Source of the DNA: Candidatus Eiseniibacteriota bacterium
Lineage (GTDB): Bacteria > Orphanbacterota > Orphanbacteria > Orphanbacterales > Orphanbacteraceae
DNA: 64,000 nucleotides
Direction: 5' to 3'
Assembly (NCBI GenBank): GCA_029262235.1
Contig: JAJCZU010000008.1
Coordinates: forward strand, 62,001-126,000
Of the stretch, positions 24,325 to 32,722 are shown piece by piece. Every line of letters begins with the position of its first letter. Position 1 is the first letter of the stretch. Position numbers and translations under genes: made by a program. The notes under the pieces were generated by a model that was given only the letters and a program-made list of their open reading frames with translations, did not search any database and was not told the origin of the DNA.

Positions 24325-25103
24325 CAGCGGAGGCCCTGCGGCGCATCGCGTGCGACGGCGTCCGCGATCTTGCTGATGATCGTGAGTCGCCCGCCGTACG
24401 TTTTGCGCAGGTTTTCGTCGTGAAACACTTCCTTCGTAGGGCCCACGGCGATCTGGCGCATGTTGAGCAGCACGACCCAGTCGAAGTAGTCGGAAACGGT
24501 CTGGAGATCGTGATGAACGACGAGAATCGTCTTGTTCTGCTCGCGCAGCTCAGAAAGCAGATTGACGACCGCGCGCTCCGTGGCCGCGTCGACGCCCGCC
24601 ATCGGTTCATCCATCAAATAGATATTCGCTTCCTGGGCAAGCGCGCGCGCAAGAAAGACGCGCTGCTGCTGCCCTCCCGAAAGCTGGCTGATCTGGCGCT
24701 TCGCGTAGTCGGCCATACCGACATGTTCCAGGCACGTCATCGCGCGCTCGCGTTCGGTCTTTCCCGGGCGACGCATCCAGCCGAGCTTTCCGTAGAGCCC
24801 CATCATGACGACGTCGAGCGCGTTCGTCGGAAAGTCCCAGTCGACCGACTCGCGCTGCGGCACGTATCCGATCTCGGTGCGCACGTCTTCCACCGGCTTG
24901 TCGAAGAACTTCACCCATCCCGAAGCGAGTGGAATCATGCCGAGCGCCGCCTTGATCAATGTGGATTTTCCTGCGCCGTTCGGCCCCACGATCCCGACGA
25001 GCAATCCCTCCGGAATCGTGAAGTCGAGATCCCAGAGAACGGGTTTGCGATCGTACGCAACCGTGAGGTCGTGTACTTCCATGGCGTTTCGTTTCCCGGT
25101 CAT
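24324..25103 (-). CDS. Metal ABC transporter ATP-binding protein
   Basis: 259 residues from ATG 25103 ([13 protein letters not shown]). Walker A is GPNGAGKST, the signature is [10 protein letters not shown], Walker B is NIYLMDEP and the switch histidine is in VVHHD. The [13 protein letters not shown]-loop region is characteristic of the Zn/Mn/Fe (ZnuC/MntA/TroB) family. ATGA overlap with the binding-protein gene. Confidence 0.95.
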   Translation of the reverse strand: MTGKRNAMEVHDLTVAYDRKPVLWDLDFTIPEGLLVGIVGPNGAGKSTLIKAALGMIPLASGWVKFFDKPVEDVRTEIGYVPQRESVDWDFPTNALDVVMMGLYGKLGWMRRPGKTERERAMTCLEHVGMADYAKRQISQLSGGQQQRVFLARALAQEANIYLMDEPMAGVDAATERAVVNLLSELREQNKTILVVHHDLQTVSDYFDWVVLLNMRQIAVGPTKEVFHDENLRKTYGGRLTIISKIADAVARDAPQGLR

Positions 25104-26071
25104 CGCAGCGACTCCACGATCGTCTTCACGTTGTGCCGGACCATGCCGAGGTACGTTCCTTCGGGCGTTCCGGCTTCGCCCATCGCGTCGGAAAAGAGCT
25201 GGCCGCCGATTTTGACGTCGTGTCCTTTCGCCGTGCATCCGGCTACGACAGCTTCGATCGAACGGCGCGGCACGCTCGACTCGACGAATACGGCGCGCAC
25301 CGAACGCGCGCTGATGAGATCCACGATCCGCTGCACGTCACGGAGCCCGTACTCGGCCAGCGTGCTGACGCCCTGCAGGCCGATCACCTCGATATCGTAC
25401 GCCACGCCGAAATAGCCGAATGCGTCGTGCGCCGTGACGAGAACGCGCGCTTCCTTCGGGATCGTCGCGATCGCGGCGCGCACTTCTTCATGCAGCGCCG
25501 CGAGCGTTTGCGCGTAGGCGGCGCCGTTCGCTTCGTACGTTTTCGCGTGAGCCGGATCGAGTTCGGAAAGCGCCGTCACGACGGCAGGAATCGTCTCCGC
25601 CCAGAGCGAAACGTCGAACCAGATGTGCGGATCGTAGTGCCCCTGAAACTCGGGCGGTTCGCGAAGACGCGACTCGTCGATCGTTTCCGAGACCGGAACC
25701 GTGGGCTTTCCGCGGCGCGCCACTTTTACGAGAACGTCCACCATCTTCCCTTCGAGCAGAAGCCCGTTGTAGAACACGATGTCGGCGCCGGACAGCCGCG
25801 CGATATCGCCCTCCGAGGCCTTGTAGAGATGCGGGTCGACACCCGGGCCCATGAGCGTGGTCACCTCGACATGCTCTCCGCCCACATTGCGCGCCAGGTC
25901 GCCTACCATGCCGACCGTGGCCGTCACGCGGATCTTCGCGCCCGCCTTGCGTGCGCCGTTTTCCGATTCCGACTGTGCGCATCCGAACGCTCCCGCTCCG
26001 AGCGCTCCCGCGAAGATCAGGACCGCGATCAGAACGGGCGCCGCGCTGCTTCGCATTCGCCATGAATTCAT
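25100..26071 (-). CDS. Metal ABC transporter substrate-binding protein (TroA/ZnuA family), lipoprotein
   Basis: 323 residues from ATG 26071. The signal ends in AFGCAQ (lipoprotein-like cysteine at about position 31). Metal ligands typical of the cluster A-I family are visible: H in DPHLYKAS, H in HYDPHIWFD, and in the second lobe AHDAFGYFG and, near the end, E/D in FVESSVP and GQLFSDAMG. The short loop between the first histidines lacks a His-rich stretch, so Mn or Fe is as likely as Zn. The start overlaps the DtxR stop. Confidence 0.93.
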   Translation of the reverse strand: MNSWRMRSSAAPVLIAVLIFAGALGAGAFGCAQSESENGARKAGAKIRVTATVGMVGDLARNVGGEHVEVTTLMGPGVDPHLYKASEGDIARLSGADIVFYNGLLLEGKMVDVLVKVARRGKPTVPVSETIDESRLREPPEFQGHYDPHIWFDVSLWAETIPAVVTALSELDPAHAKTYEANGAAYAQTLAALHEEVRAAIATIPKEARVLVTAHDAFGYFGVAYDIEVIGLQGVSTLAEYGLRDVQRIVDLISARSVRAVFVESSVPRRSIEAVVAGCTAKGHDVKIGGQLFSDAMGEAGTPEGTYLGMVRHNVKTIVESLR

Positions 26072-26754
26072 GATTTCGTTTCCTCTTCCGCGACTTCCAC
26101 GAACACGTGGGTCGCGAGTTCTCTGCCGATGCTGATTTCCTCTCCGGCCACCCGCATGTGAATCGGTCCGCCGAATGGTTCCACACTGAGTACGTCGACG
26201 GGCACGCCCGGATAGAGTCCGCAGTTGCCGAGATACCGCAGCATGGCCGGGTCGTGATCGTTGACGCGCCTTACGACGACGCGCCCTGAGTCGAATTCTG
26301 AAAGCGAGGGGTGGTCCTGGTGGTCGACATGACCGTCCTTCGTAGGAATCGGCGCGCCGTGCGGGTCGTGAGTCGGGTGACCGAGCAGGCGGTCGATGCG
26401 ATCCTCGAATTCCTCCGAGATCACGTGCTCGAGCTTCTCCGCTTCCTCGTCGACCTCGTCCCACGAGTAGCCGAGCGCCTCGCAGAGATACGCCTCGATC
26501 AGGCGATGATGCCGTACGATTTCCAGCGCGACCTTGCGCCCGGGCGGTGAAAGATCGATCCCCTCGCCCCGGTCGTAGCGCACGAGTTTCTGGTCGCGCA
26601 GGCGCTTCACCATCTTGCTGACGGCGGCCAGCGATACGTTCTGGTCGTCGGCCACCATCTTCGGCGTCACGCGCTCGCTCTCGAGCGACAGCTTGTAGAT
26701 CGACTTGAGATAGTCTTCGACCGCGGCTCCGAGCAGCAGCGTCGCTCTGCTCAT
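26068..26754 (-). CDS. DtxR/MntR-family metal-dependent regulator
   Basis: 228 residues in three parts: N-terminal winged helix (AVEDYLKSIYKLS, ...LAAVSKMVKRLRDQKLV), metal-binding/dimerisation domain (VRHHRLIEAYLCEALGYSWDEV, EEAEKLEHVIS), and a C-terminal FeoA/SH3-like domain (from about residue 150). A His-rich insert lies between them (DGHVDHQDHP). It is the second gene of the metal operon, which it should repress when metal is plentiful. Overlaps both neighbours by 4 bp. Confidence 0.94.
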   Translation of the reverse strand: MSRATLLLGAAVEDYLKSIYKLSLESERVTPKMVADDQNVSLAAVSKMVKRLRDQKLVRYDRGEGIDLSPPGRKVALEIVRHHRLIEAYLCEALGYSWDEVDEEAEKLEHVISEEFEDRIDRLLGHPTHDPHGAPIPTKDGHVDHQDHPSLSEFDSGRVVVRRVNDHDPAMLRYLGNCGLYPGVPVDVLSVEPFGGPIHMRVAGEEISIGRELATHVFVEVAEEETKS

Positions 26755-27512
26755 CGCCGCCCCCCGAACCGGTGCGAGTAGCCGGCGCCCATGAAGTAGT
26801 CGCGCTGGCCCGCGAGCCCGACATGGATGTCGAACTGACGATCGGGCGAGATCAGCAGCGTGTAACCGTGGTGCAACGTCACAACCGGGAACGCCCCGTC
26901 GGTGACTTCGGTCAGCACTTCGAAAAACGTGCCGGCGCGCGGCCGGATCGGGGCGCCGAGAACGATCGTGGCGTTTCCGACTTCCGTCCGATCGCCGTCC
27001 GGCCCCTCAGGAAGCGCGATCGAACCCTGCATGCCGAGCGACAACCCAGGAAAGAGGTCGCGGCCACCGGTCAGAATGAATTCCGGGTCGACGGTGTCGC
27101 TCGTAAACACGTCGTCGCCGGTCGGCACCGAAACCATGCCGATCGCGCCGAAATCCCACCCGGCGAAACCGCCGAGATGCACTTTTGCGCCGGCCCGAAA
27201 ATCACCGACGCCCTGTGTTTCCCCGACGCCCTGATATTCCGGCGGCTCGAGACGAAGTTCGGCCCGCGTGAACGGCGACCAGCGAACGAGGACTTCAGGA
27301 AGATTCCAGACATCTCCCCTGGCAAAAGTGGCGCCCGATTCGATCTGGAGCCCGCCGGCCGGGACCGTTGTCGGACTTTCGGTGAAATCGGGTCGGTCGG
27401 TGACGATCGCGTCGTCGTACGGACCCGCGCCTGCCGGGCAGGCCGAGATCACGATCAAAGCGACTGCCGGAATGACGAATGATGCGCGGTTCCGGGAGAG
27501 AAGCTTCTGCAT
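26751..27512 (-). CDS. Outer-membrane beta-barrel protein, first gene of the metal operon
   Basis: 253 residues with a signal peptide ending AGAG/PYDDA. Mature N-terminus TDRPDFTESPTTVPAGGLQIE is the hallmark of the MetA-pathway/transporter barrel family (PF13557 type). It then has alternating beta strands and ends SHRFGGRR. Its stop overlaps the start of the DtxR gene, so it is co-translated with the metal importer. I infer a role as an outer-membrane entry route for the metal or its chelate. The ribosome site is AGAGG. Confidence 0.82.
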   Translation of the reverse strand: MQKLLSRNRASFVIPAVALIVISACPAGAGPYDDAIVTDRPDFTESPTTVPAGGLQIESGATFARGDVWNLPEVLVRWSPFTRAELRLEPPEYQGVGETQGVGDFRAGAKVHLGGFAGWDFGAIGMVSVPTGDDVFTSDTVDPEFILTGGRDLFPGLSLGMQGSIALPEGPDGDRTEVGNATIVLGAPIRPRAGTFFEVLTEVTDGAFPVVTLHHGYTLLISPDRQFDIHVGLAGQRDYFMGAGYSHRFGGRR

Positions 27513-27558
27513 GGATACCTCTGGGCTCCTTTCGAGTCAACTGACGTTGCGAAAACAG

Positions 27559-27572
27559 TTAACCTTGGTTAA
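27559..27572. promoter_or_regulatory. DtxR/MntR-box-like operator
   Basis: TTAACC-TT-GGTTAA, 6-bp perfect inverted arms. It begins at the last base of the predicted -10 and covers the predicted transcription start of the metal operon. Symmetric TTA-rich boxes of this kind are bound by DtxR-family repressors, one of which is encoded in this operon. Confidence 0.6.
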
Positions 27573-27600
27573 GTATAGAAGGAGGCGGGCAAGTCCGCAA
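27572..27600 (-). promoter_or_regulatory. Promoter of the metal-uptake operon
   Basis: TTGCGG (27595-27600), 17 bp, TATACT (27572-27577) on the minus strand. Predicted start near 27565, inside the palindrome, with a leader of about 53 nt. Confidence 0.6.
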
Positions 27601-27627
27601 TATCTTTCGATTTCGGCTCTTGCCGGG

Positions 27628-27633
27628 TAGAAT
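27628..27633 (+). promoter_or_regulatory. -10 placed 7 nt before the SDR start codon
   Basis: TAGAAT, then seven bases and ATG 27641. No clear Shine-Dalgarno sequence, so a leaderless transcript is likely. Confidence 0.45.
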
Positions 27634-27640
27634 GGGCGGC

Positions 27641-28663
27641 ATGCGCAAATCAGCCATTCTCATTACAGGTGCCAATGGAGAGGTCGGCCACGGCCTCATT
27701 CACCGGCTTTCCGAAGAAAGCCCGGATCCGATCATCGCCCTCGATCTGATGGAGATCGAACCGGAGCTCAAGAGGCGCTGCGCAGCCAGTTACGCCGGGA
27801 GCATCGTGGACAAGGCGCTCATGGAACGGATCGTGAGCGAGTATCGGGTGCGCGAAATCTATCATCTTGCGGCGCTGCTTTCGACGCGGGCGGAATTCAC
27901 GCCCGACACGGCCCATGACGTGAACGTTACCGGCACGCTCGATCTGCTTCGCCTGGCGCGCGATCAGGGAAGCTGGGCGGCCGAGTCCGTGAAGTTCCTG
28001 TTCCCGAGTTCGATCGCCGTGTTCGGCCTCCCCGATCTCGAGACGAAGCGCGCGGCGGGCAACGTCAAGGAATGGGAGTGGACCGCGCCGATGACGATGT
28101 ACGGCTGCAACAAACTCTATTGTGAACAGCTCGGCCGTTACTACGCGAACCACTACCGGCAACTCGCGGAAGAACCGAGCGAGTACAATGTCGACTTCCG
28201 CTGCCTCCGCTATCCGGGCCTCATCAGCGCGACCACACTGCCGCAGGGCGGCACGAGCGACTATGCGCCCGAGATGATCCACGCCGCCGCAAGCCGCAAG
28301 CCATACGCGTGTTTCGTGCGTGAGGACACGATCATTCCGTTCATGGCGATGCCGGACGCGATCGACGCGATCCTGTCGCTCGCGCGCGCCGACGAAGCGA
28401 AGCTGAAGCGGCGCGTATACAACGTGACGAGTTTTTCGGCGACGGCGGGCGAGATCCGGGAGCGTGTGCTCGCCCATTTTCCGCACGCGGAAATCACGTA
28501 TTCGCCCGACGACAAACGCCAGCGCATCGTCGACAGCTGGCCTTCGAACGTCGACGACACGTGGGCTCGATCCGACTGGGGCTGGGACGCGCGGCACGAT
28601 ATCGACGCCACATTCAACGACTACCTCTTCCCCGCCATTGAAAAGAAGTACGCGGGATCATGA
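27641..28663 (+). CDS. NAD-dependent epimerase/dehydratase, L-threonine dehydrogenase-like SDR
   Basis: 340 residues from ATG 27641; in-frame upstream start codons give no extra similarity. Extended SDR: NAD site ITGANGEVGHG, then YHLAALLS, catalytic Ser in LFPSSIAVFG and the Y-x-x-x-K triad in MYGCNKLYCEQLG. The C-terminal RYPGLISATTLPQGGTSDY is typical of the UDP-galactose-epimerase-like L-threonine 3-dehydrogenases, which make 2-amino-3-ketobutyrate. No kbl gene is nearby, so the assignment rests on sequence alone. ATGA overlap with the DUF432 gene. Confidence 0.85.
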   Translation: MRKSAILITGANGEVGHGLIHRLSEESPDPIIALDLMEIEPELKRRCAASYAGSIVDKALMERIVSEYRVREIYHLAALLSTRAEFTPDTAHDVNVTGTLDLLRLARDQGSWAAESVKFLFPSSIAVFGLPDLETKRAAGNVKEWEWTAPMTMYGCNKLYCEQLGRYYANHYRQLAEEPSEYNVDFRCLRYPGLISATTLPQGGTSDYAPEMIHAAASRKPYACFVREDTIIPFMAMPDAIDAILSLARADEAKLKRRVYNVTSFSATAGEIRERVLAHFPHAEITYSPDDKRQRIVDSWPSNVDDTWARSDWGWDARHDIDATFNDYLFPAIEKKYAGS

Positions 28664-29523
28664 GCGCTCCGACTTCAGGGAATGCGGACGTGAACGCCAG
28701 ACCGAAGACAAAAAAATCGTGGTGGAAGCCGATCACGCTCGAGACCGATCAGTGCGCGGTCTGGACCGTCGGCGGCATTTCGCTCGTGGCGTGCCGTACG
28801 GATTTCGGCTGGAAGTGCGCGGTGCGCAGGATCGACGCCATCGGGGACCTCACGACGGCCGGCATCTGCAGGAAAGTGCCCGAACCGCCCGCGCCCGACG
28901 AAGAACTCGACTGGCAGATCTTTACGTTCAAGGGCGAAAGCGACACGATACGCGCGGTACCACGCACGACCGACCGCGCCGTCGTGTTCAAGCCTGACGG
29001 GACGTTGATTCTTCCGCCCGGTGAAGACGTGCGCCTTACGCTCGACAGCCCCCCGACCATCGAGATTCGTGCGGGGAAGAAAGAGTCCGCGCTGCTCGAC
29101 CACGCATCGGAAGTACTCTCGGAAACGTGGTTCGGCACCAGCACGACGGACGGCGAGTGCTGCTACTCTTCGACGTACCCGCTGCTGATCGGCGACCCGC
29201 CCGAACAGTACCCGGTGGACCGCATTCACACCGACGTGCGCATAGTAAACAAGTCCGCGCTTCCGCTTCGCATTCCGCGCCTTCGCATTCCCCTGCCGAA
29301 TCTCGCGGTTTACGCGGGAACCGGCGGCGCCCTCTGGACCGAGTCGGTGCAGCTCATTTCCGAAGGCGACTGGCCGCGCGCCAGCATCGAAATCCGCAAA
29401 TGGCCGCCGAAGCACGCGGGCAACGCCACGCGCGTATCGGAACAGCGCGTGATCAGAAGCCGCGGTCTTACGCGGGCCTTCGGCGAACTCATGCGGGCAC
29501 TTCCGGGGTCGAGCGATGACTGA
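28660..29523 (+). CDS. DUF432 protein
   Basis: 287 residues, no signal peptide or membrane helix. It matches the DUF432 pattern: a beta-rich N-terminal half and a conserved late block, SSTYPLLIGDPPEQYPVDRIHTDVRI in shorter form, then RVSEQRVIRSRGLTRAF. No function is known. In many genomes DUF432 genes stand beside MscS-type channels, as here (8-bp overlap), so a cytoplasmic partner of the channel is a reasonable guess. Confidence 0.75.
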   Translation: MSAPTSGNADVNARPKTKKSWWKPITLETDQCAVWTVGGISLVACRTDFGWKCAVRRIDAIGDLTTAGICRKVPEPPAPDEELDWQIFTFKGESDTIRAVPRTTDRAVVFKPDGTLILPPGEDVRLTLDSPPTIEIRAGKKESALLDHASEVLSETWFGTSTTDGECCYSSTYPLLIGDPPEQYPVDRIHTDVRIVNKSALPLRIPRLRIPLPNLAVYAGTGGALWTESVQLISEGDWPRASIEIRKWPPKHAGNATRVSEQRVIRSRGLTRAFGELMRALPGSSDD

Positions 29524-30400
29524 CCTGCTCGTATTTCTCGGCTGGGATCAGCTCTTTTCGCACGCGCGCATCGTCGGCTTCTCGCGCGCGGCCATCGTAC
29601 TCATCATCGGCTTCACGATCGGGCGAATTTTATCCGCGCTCGTGGGCGGGCTCATCGGCCGCAAGGGAACGCCACAGCACGCGGTTCTCACGCGTCACGT
29701 CGTCTTCTACGGGATCGCGCTTCTCGCAATCAGCACCGCGCTTCACCAGGTGGGCCTGCACATGGGCGTACTGCTCGGCGCCGCCGGCGTGCTTTCGGTC
29801 GCGATCGGATTCGCCTCGCAGGCGTCGGCCTCGAACCTCGTGAGCGGCCTCTTCCTGATCGCGGAAAAACCCTTCGTGATCGGCGACGTGATCCAGGTCG
29901 ACGGCCAGAAGGGCGAGATCCTTTCGATCGACCTTCTGTCGGTGAAGCTGCGCACGTTCGACAATCTTTCGGTGCGCGTCCCGAACGAGAAGCTGATCCA
30001 GTCGGTCGTGACCAACCTGTCGCGTTTTCCGATTCGCCGCGTCGACATTCCGATCGGCGTCGCCTACAAAGAAGACATGGACCGCGTACGCGACATCCTG
30101 ATGGAAACCGCACGTGTGCATCCGCTTTCACTCGAAGAACCGAACCCACTCTTTATCTATAAAGGATACGGAGACTCGTCGCTCGACATCCAGTTCTCGA
30201 TCTGGACACGGCGGGAGAATTATCTGACGCTGGTAAATGAGATGCGGATCAATATCAAGAAGGCGTTCGATGAAGCCGGGGTCGAGATTCCGTTTCCGCA
30301 CCGGTCGCTCTACGCGGGCTCGGTTACGGATCCGTTTCCGGTACAGGTCATCGGCGGCGACCGCTCCCCCCGAGCCACCCCCGACGACGAAAGTACGTAA
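29516..30400 (+). CDS. Small-conductance mechanosensitive channel (MscS family)
   Basis: 294 residues. Three helices; the third is the pore helix with the Gly/Ala pattern GVLLGAAGVLSVAIGFASQASASNL in part, followed by FLIAEKPFVIGDVIQV and SVRVPNEKLIQS of the beta domain and the cytoplasmic cage. It opens under membrane tension to release solutes during osmotic downshock. Its last 53 bp overlap the 3' end of the convergent corA gene. Confidence 0.93.
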   Translation: MTDLLVFLGWDQLFSHARIVGFSRAAIVLIIGFTIGRILSALVGGLIGRKGTPQHAVLTRHVVFYGIALLAISTALHQVGLHMGVLLGAAGVLSVAIGFASQASASNLVSGLFLIAEKPFVIGDVIQVDGQKGEILSIDLLSVKLRTFDNLSVRVPNEKLIQSVVTNLSRFPIRRVDIPIGVAYKEDMDRVRDILMETARVHPLSLEEPNPLFIYKGYGDSSLDIQFSIWTRRENYLTLVNEMRINIKKAFDEAGVEIPFPHRSLYAGSVTDPFPVQVIGGDRSPRATPDDEST

Positions 30401-31325
30401 GCATCCCGGCCACCACGAGAAACATCAGGGTCAGCAGCCCGGGATAGCCCCAGGGCTGCTTCAGTTCCGGCATGTTTTCGAAGTTCATGCCGTACAGTCC
30501 CGCCAGAAATCCGAGCGGAATGAAGATCGTGGCGATGATCGTAAGCACCTTCATGACTTCGTTCATGCGGTGGCTCGCCTGCGATAGATAGAAGTCGACG
30601 AGATCCGACGTCTGGTCGCGCAATCCTTCCATCAGCTCCAGAATGCGAATGCAGTGATCGTGGCAGTCGCGCAGATAGACGCGCGCGGTATCGGAAACGG
30701 GCGTCAGTTCGTCGCGCGAAAGCACGCGAAGCGCCTCCCGATGCCCGGCAAGAACCTGGCGGATCATGCGCAGGTGACGCTTCGTTGCGAGCAGGTCGAC
30801 AAGCAGTTCGTCGTCTGCGCCCGCCAGAATCACGCGCTCGATCTCTTCCGCCCCTTCGGCAATCGTGTCCGCGATCGGAAAGTACGCATCGATGACGGCA
30901 TCGATCAGGGCATACATCAGATAGTCGGCCCCGAACCTGCGGATACGCGGGCCGCCCTGCTCGATGCGCGTGAGAACGCCGTCGAAACAATTCGTGGGCT
31001 GCTGGCAGAACGAAAGCAGAAACGCGTCGCCGAGAAAGAACGAAACCTGAAGCGTGGGATCGCCTGGCCCCTCGCCCGGGATGCGGGCGACGACGAAAAC
31101 GTGTTCGCCGTACTCTTCCACTTTCGGACGCTGCTTGTTGCCGCCGATATCCTCGCGCACGAGCCGGTGCATCCCGAACTTCTCCGCGAGTTGATCGAGC
31201 TCGGCATCCGTTCCGCCCTCGACATGCACCCAGTCGATCCGATCCGGATGGACTTCGAGCGACGTCAGGTCGTCGTGGATGAGTTCGTAATGCTCCACAT
31301 TATAGGAGTGGTGATGCGTGCCCAT
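30348..31325 (-). CDS. corA: CorA-family magnesium/cobalt transporter
   Basis: 325 residues: a soluble N-terminal alpha/beta domain, the long stalk helix and two C-terminal helices. The selectivity motif YGMN is at residues 277-280 (GLYGMNFENMPEL), as required for CorA Mg2+ channels. The tail RRRGWLGGSGRRR is basic, as usual. A consensus TTGACA promoter precedes the gene. The C-terminal codons overlap those of mscS on the other strand. Confidence 0.94.
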   Translation of the reverse strand: MGTHHHSYNVEHYELIHDDLTSLEVHPDRIDWVHVEGGTDAELDQLAEKFGMHRLVREDIGGNKQRPKVEEYGEHVFVVARIPGEGPGDPTLQVSFFLGDAFLLSFCQQPTNCFDGVLTRIEQGGPRIRRFGADYLMYALIDAVIDAYFPIADTIAEGAEEIERVILAGADDELLVDLLATKRHLRMIRQVLAGHREALRVLSRDELTPVSDTARVYLRDCHDHCIRILELMEGLRDQTSDLVDFYLSQASHRMNEVMKVLTIIATIFIPLGFLAGLYGMNFENMPELKQPWGYPGLLTLMFLVVAGMLTYFRRRGWLGGSGRRR

Positions 31326-31332
31326 GACCTAT

Positions 31333-31361
31333 CTAGTAGAGCAATCCCATGGGCGTGTCAA
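31333..31361 (-). promoter_or_regulatory. Promoter of corA with consensus -35, near-leaderless
   Basis: TTGACA (31356-31361), 17 bp, TACTAG (31333-31338) on the minus strand; the ATG lies 7 bases after the -10. No ribosome site is visible. Confidence 0.55.
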
Positions 31362-31407
31362 TCGCGGCGTGCGGAAGCGAGGAAGGTGCGGGAGGCGGGT
31401 CCGCCCG

Positions 31408-32682
31408 TCAGGAGTGATCGCTTTCGGAGAAGCCTGCGCGCGTCGGAAGCGAGGGGTAGTCCATGAACTCGTGCGCGCCGTCGCGGTCGCGCCCCTTCAC
31501 GTAGCGTCCGATCCATGCCGCGCCGGGACGGGCGCTCAGTCCGTGCAGGTAAACACTGAGAAGCACGGTCGCCATCACGACGGACGCGATCTCATGGCGC
31601 ACTTCGAGATGAAACTCGCCGAGAATGAGCAGCGTGAACAGAATCGAAGCGAGCCCGCGCGGACCGAACCAGCCGACGAAAAGCCGCGTTCCCCACCCGG
31701 TCGGGCTCCCGACGAGCGAAATGAGAGCCGGAACGATGCGAATGACGGTCAGACTGAGCACGGCGTAGAGAAATGTCATCCCTGTCATCTGCGGCAGCGC
31801 CTCCGGCAGCAGAACGGCGCCGAACAGCAGAAACGCCACGAGGGTGAGCAGCTGCCCTTCGAGTTCCGCGTACTCCTCGAGCGGCTCGCAGACCGAGCGA
31901 TGGAAATTGCCGAGCATCGCGCCCGCGAGAAACGCCGCAATGAAACCGTTGCCGTGAACCTGCTCCGCGAAACCGTACGCAAGCAGCGCGATCGCGATCC
32001 CCGAAAGCTTCACGAACCCCGCGGTCATCCAGGATGCGCGCGACGCGCGCGCGACGAGAAAACCGCCCAGCCACCCGACCCCGATCCCCGCCAGCGCCCC
32101 GAACGCGATCTGTCGCGTCAGATAAAGAGCCCAGCCGTCGAGGGTGCCGAGCTCATGACACGCAAGAGCCGCGAAGAACATCACCGCGGGGAGGGCGAGA
32201 CCGTCGTTCAGACCGCTCTCGACGTTGATCGACTGCCGCACGGCTTTCGGCACGATCGGGCTCGCCACCACGGCGAGGCCGAGCGCCGCGTCGGTGGGGG
32301 CCAGAATCGCGGCCAGCAACGCCGCTTCCGCGAACGTGAATGACGGGAACAGCCAGCGTGCCACGAGAGTGCCCGCCAGAATGCAAAGAGGAAGCCCGAT
32401 GCCGAGAAGCCGCGCCGGCACGTTCATCTGGTGTTTCAGGACTCCGAGGTCGATGCGGGCGGCATCGCTGAACAGCACGATGATCAGCGTGATTTCCGCA
32501 AGCAGATGAATGCCCGGGTCCTCGGGCGAGAGCCGGAGCCAGCCCGCCCCCGCCGAACCGATCGTAAAGCCCACGATCACGAAGACCATCGGAGGCGTCA
32601 GGAAAGAGCGCTCGACGCGCCCGGAGATGAGCCCGTAGAGGAGCGTGACGGCCGCAATCACGTGTATCAGCGTCAGATCCAT
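31408..32682 (-). CDS. Cation/proton antiporter, CPA1/NhaP type
   Basis: 424 residues, 12-13 helices. NVESGLNDGLALPAVMFF carries the paired acidic ion-binding residues of CPA1 exchangers (N-D type: E/D in LND), preceded by ILAPTDAALG, the unwound-helix TD motif. C-terminal VGWFGPRGLASILF is also conserved. A short cytoplasmic tail (about 40 residues) has no TrkA-type domain. It is expected to exchange Na+ or K+ for H+. It shares a 40-bp divergent promoter region with the NRDE gene. Confidence 0.92.
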   Translation of the reverse strand: MDLTLIHVIAAVTLLYGLISGRVERSFLTPPMVFVIVGFTIGSAGAGWLRLSPEDPGIHLLAEITLIIVLFSDAARIDLGVLKHQMNVPARLLGIGLPLCILAGTLVARWLFPSFTFAEAALLAAILAPTDAALGLAVVASPIVPKAVRQSINVESGLNDGLALPAVMFFAALACHELGTLDGWALYLTRQIAFGALAGIGVGWLGGFLVARASRASWMTAGFVKLSGIAIALLAYGFAEQVHGNGFIAAFLAGAMLGNFHRSVCEPLEEYAELEGQLLTLVAFLLFGAVLLPEALPQMTGMTFLYAVLSLTVIRIVPALISLVGSPTGWGTRLFVGWFGPRGLASILFTLLILGEFHLEVRHEIASVVMATVLLSVYLHGLSARPGAAWIGRYVKGRDRDGAHEFMDYPSLPTRAGFSESDHS

Positions 32683-32688
32683 GACAGC

Positions 32689-32694
32689 AGCATA
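32689..32694 (-). promoter_or_regulatory. -10 of the antiporter gene (leaderless type)
   Basis: TATGCT on the minus strand, six bases, then ATG 32682; the predicted +1 is the A of the start codon. Confidence 0.5.
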
Positions 32695-32710
32695 AGGAAG
32701 ATGAAACCTC

Positions 32711-32716
32711 TATTAT
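32711..32716 (+). promoter_or_regulatory. -10 of the NRDE gene (leaderless type)
   Basis: TATTAT, six bases, then ATG 32723. It faces the antiporter promoter in the same 40-bp gap. No Shine-Dalgarno sequence. Confidence 0.5.
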
Positions 32717-32722
32717 AGAAGT

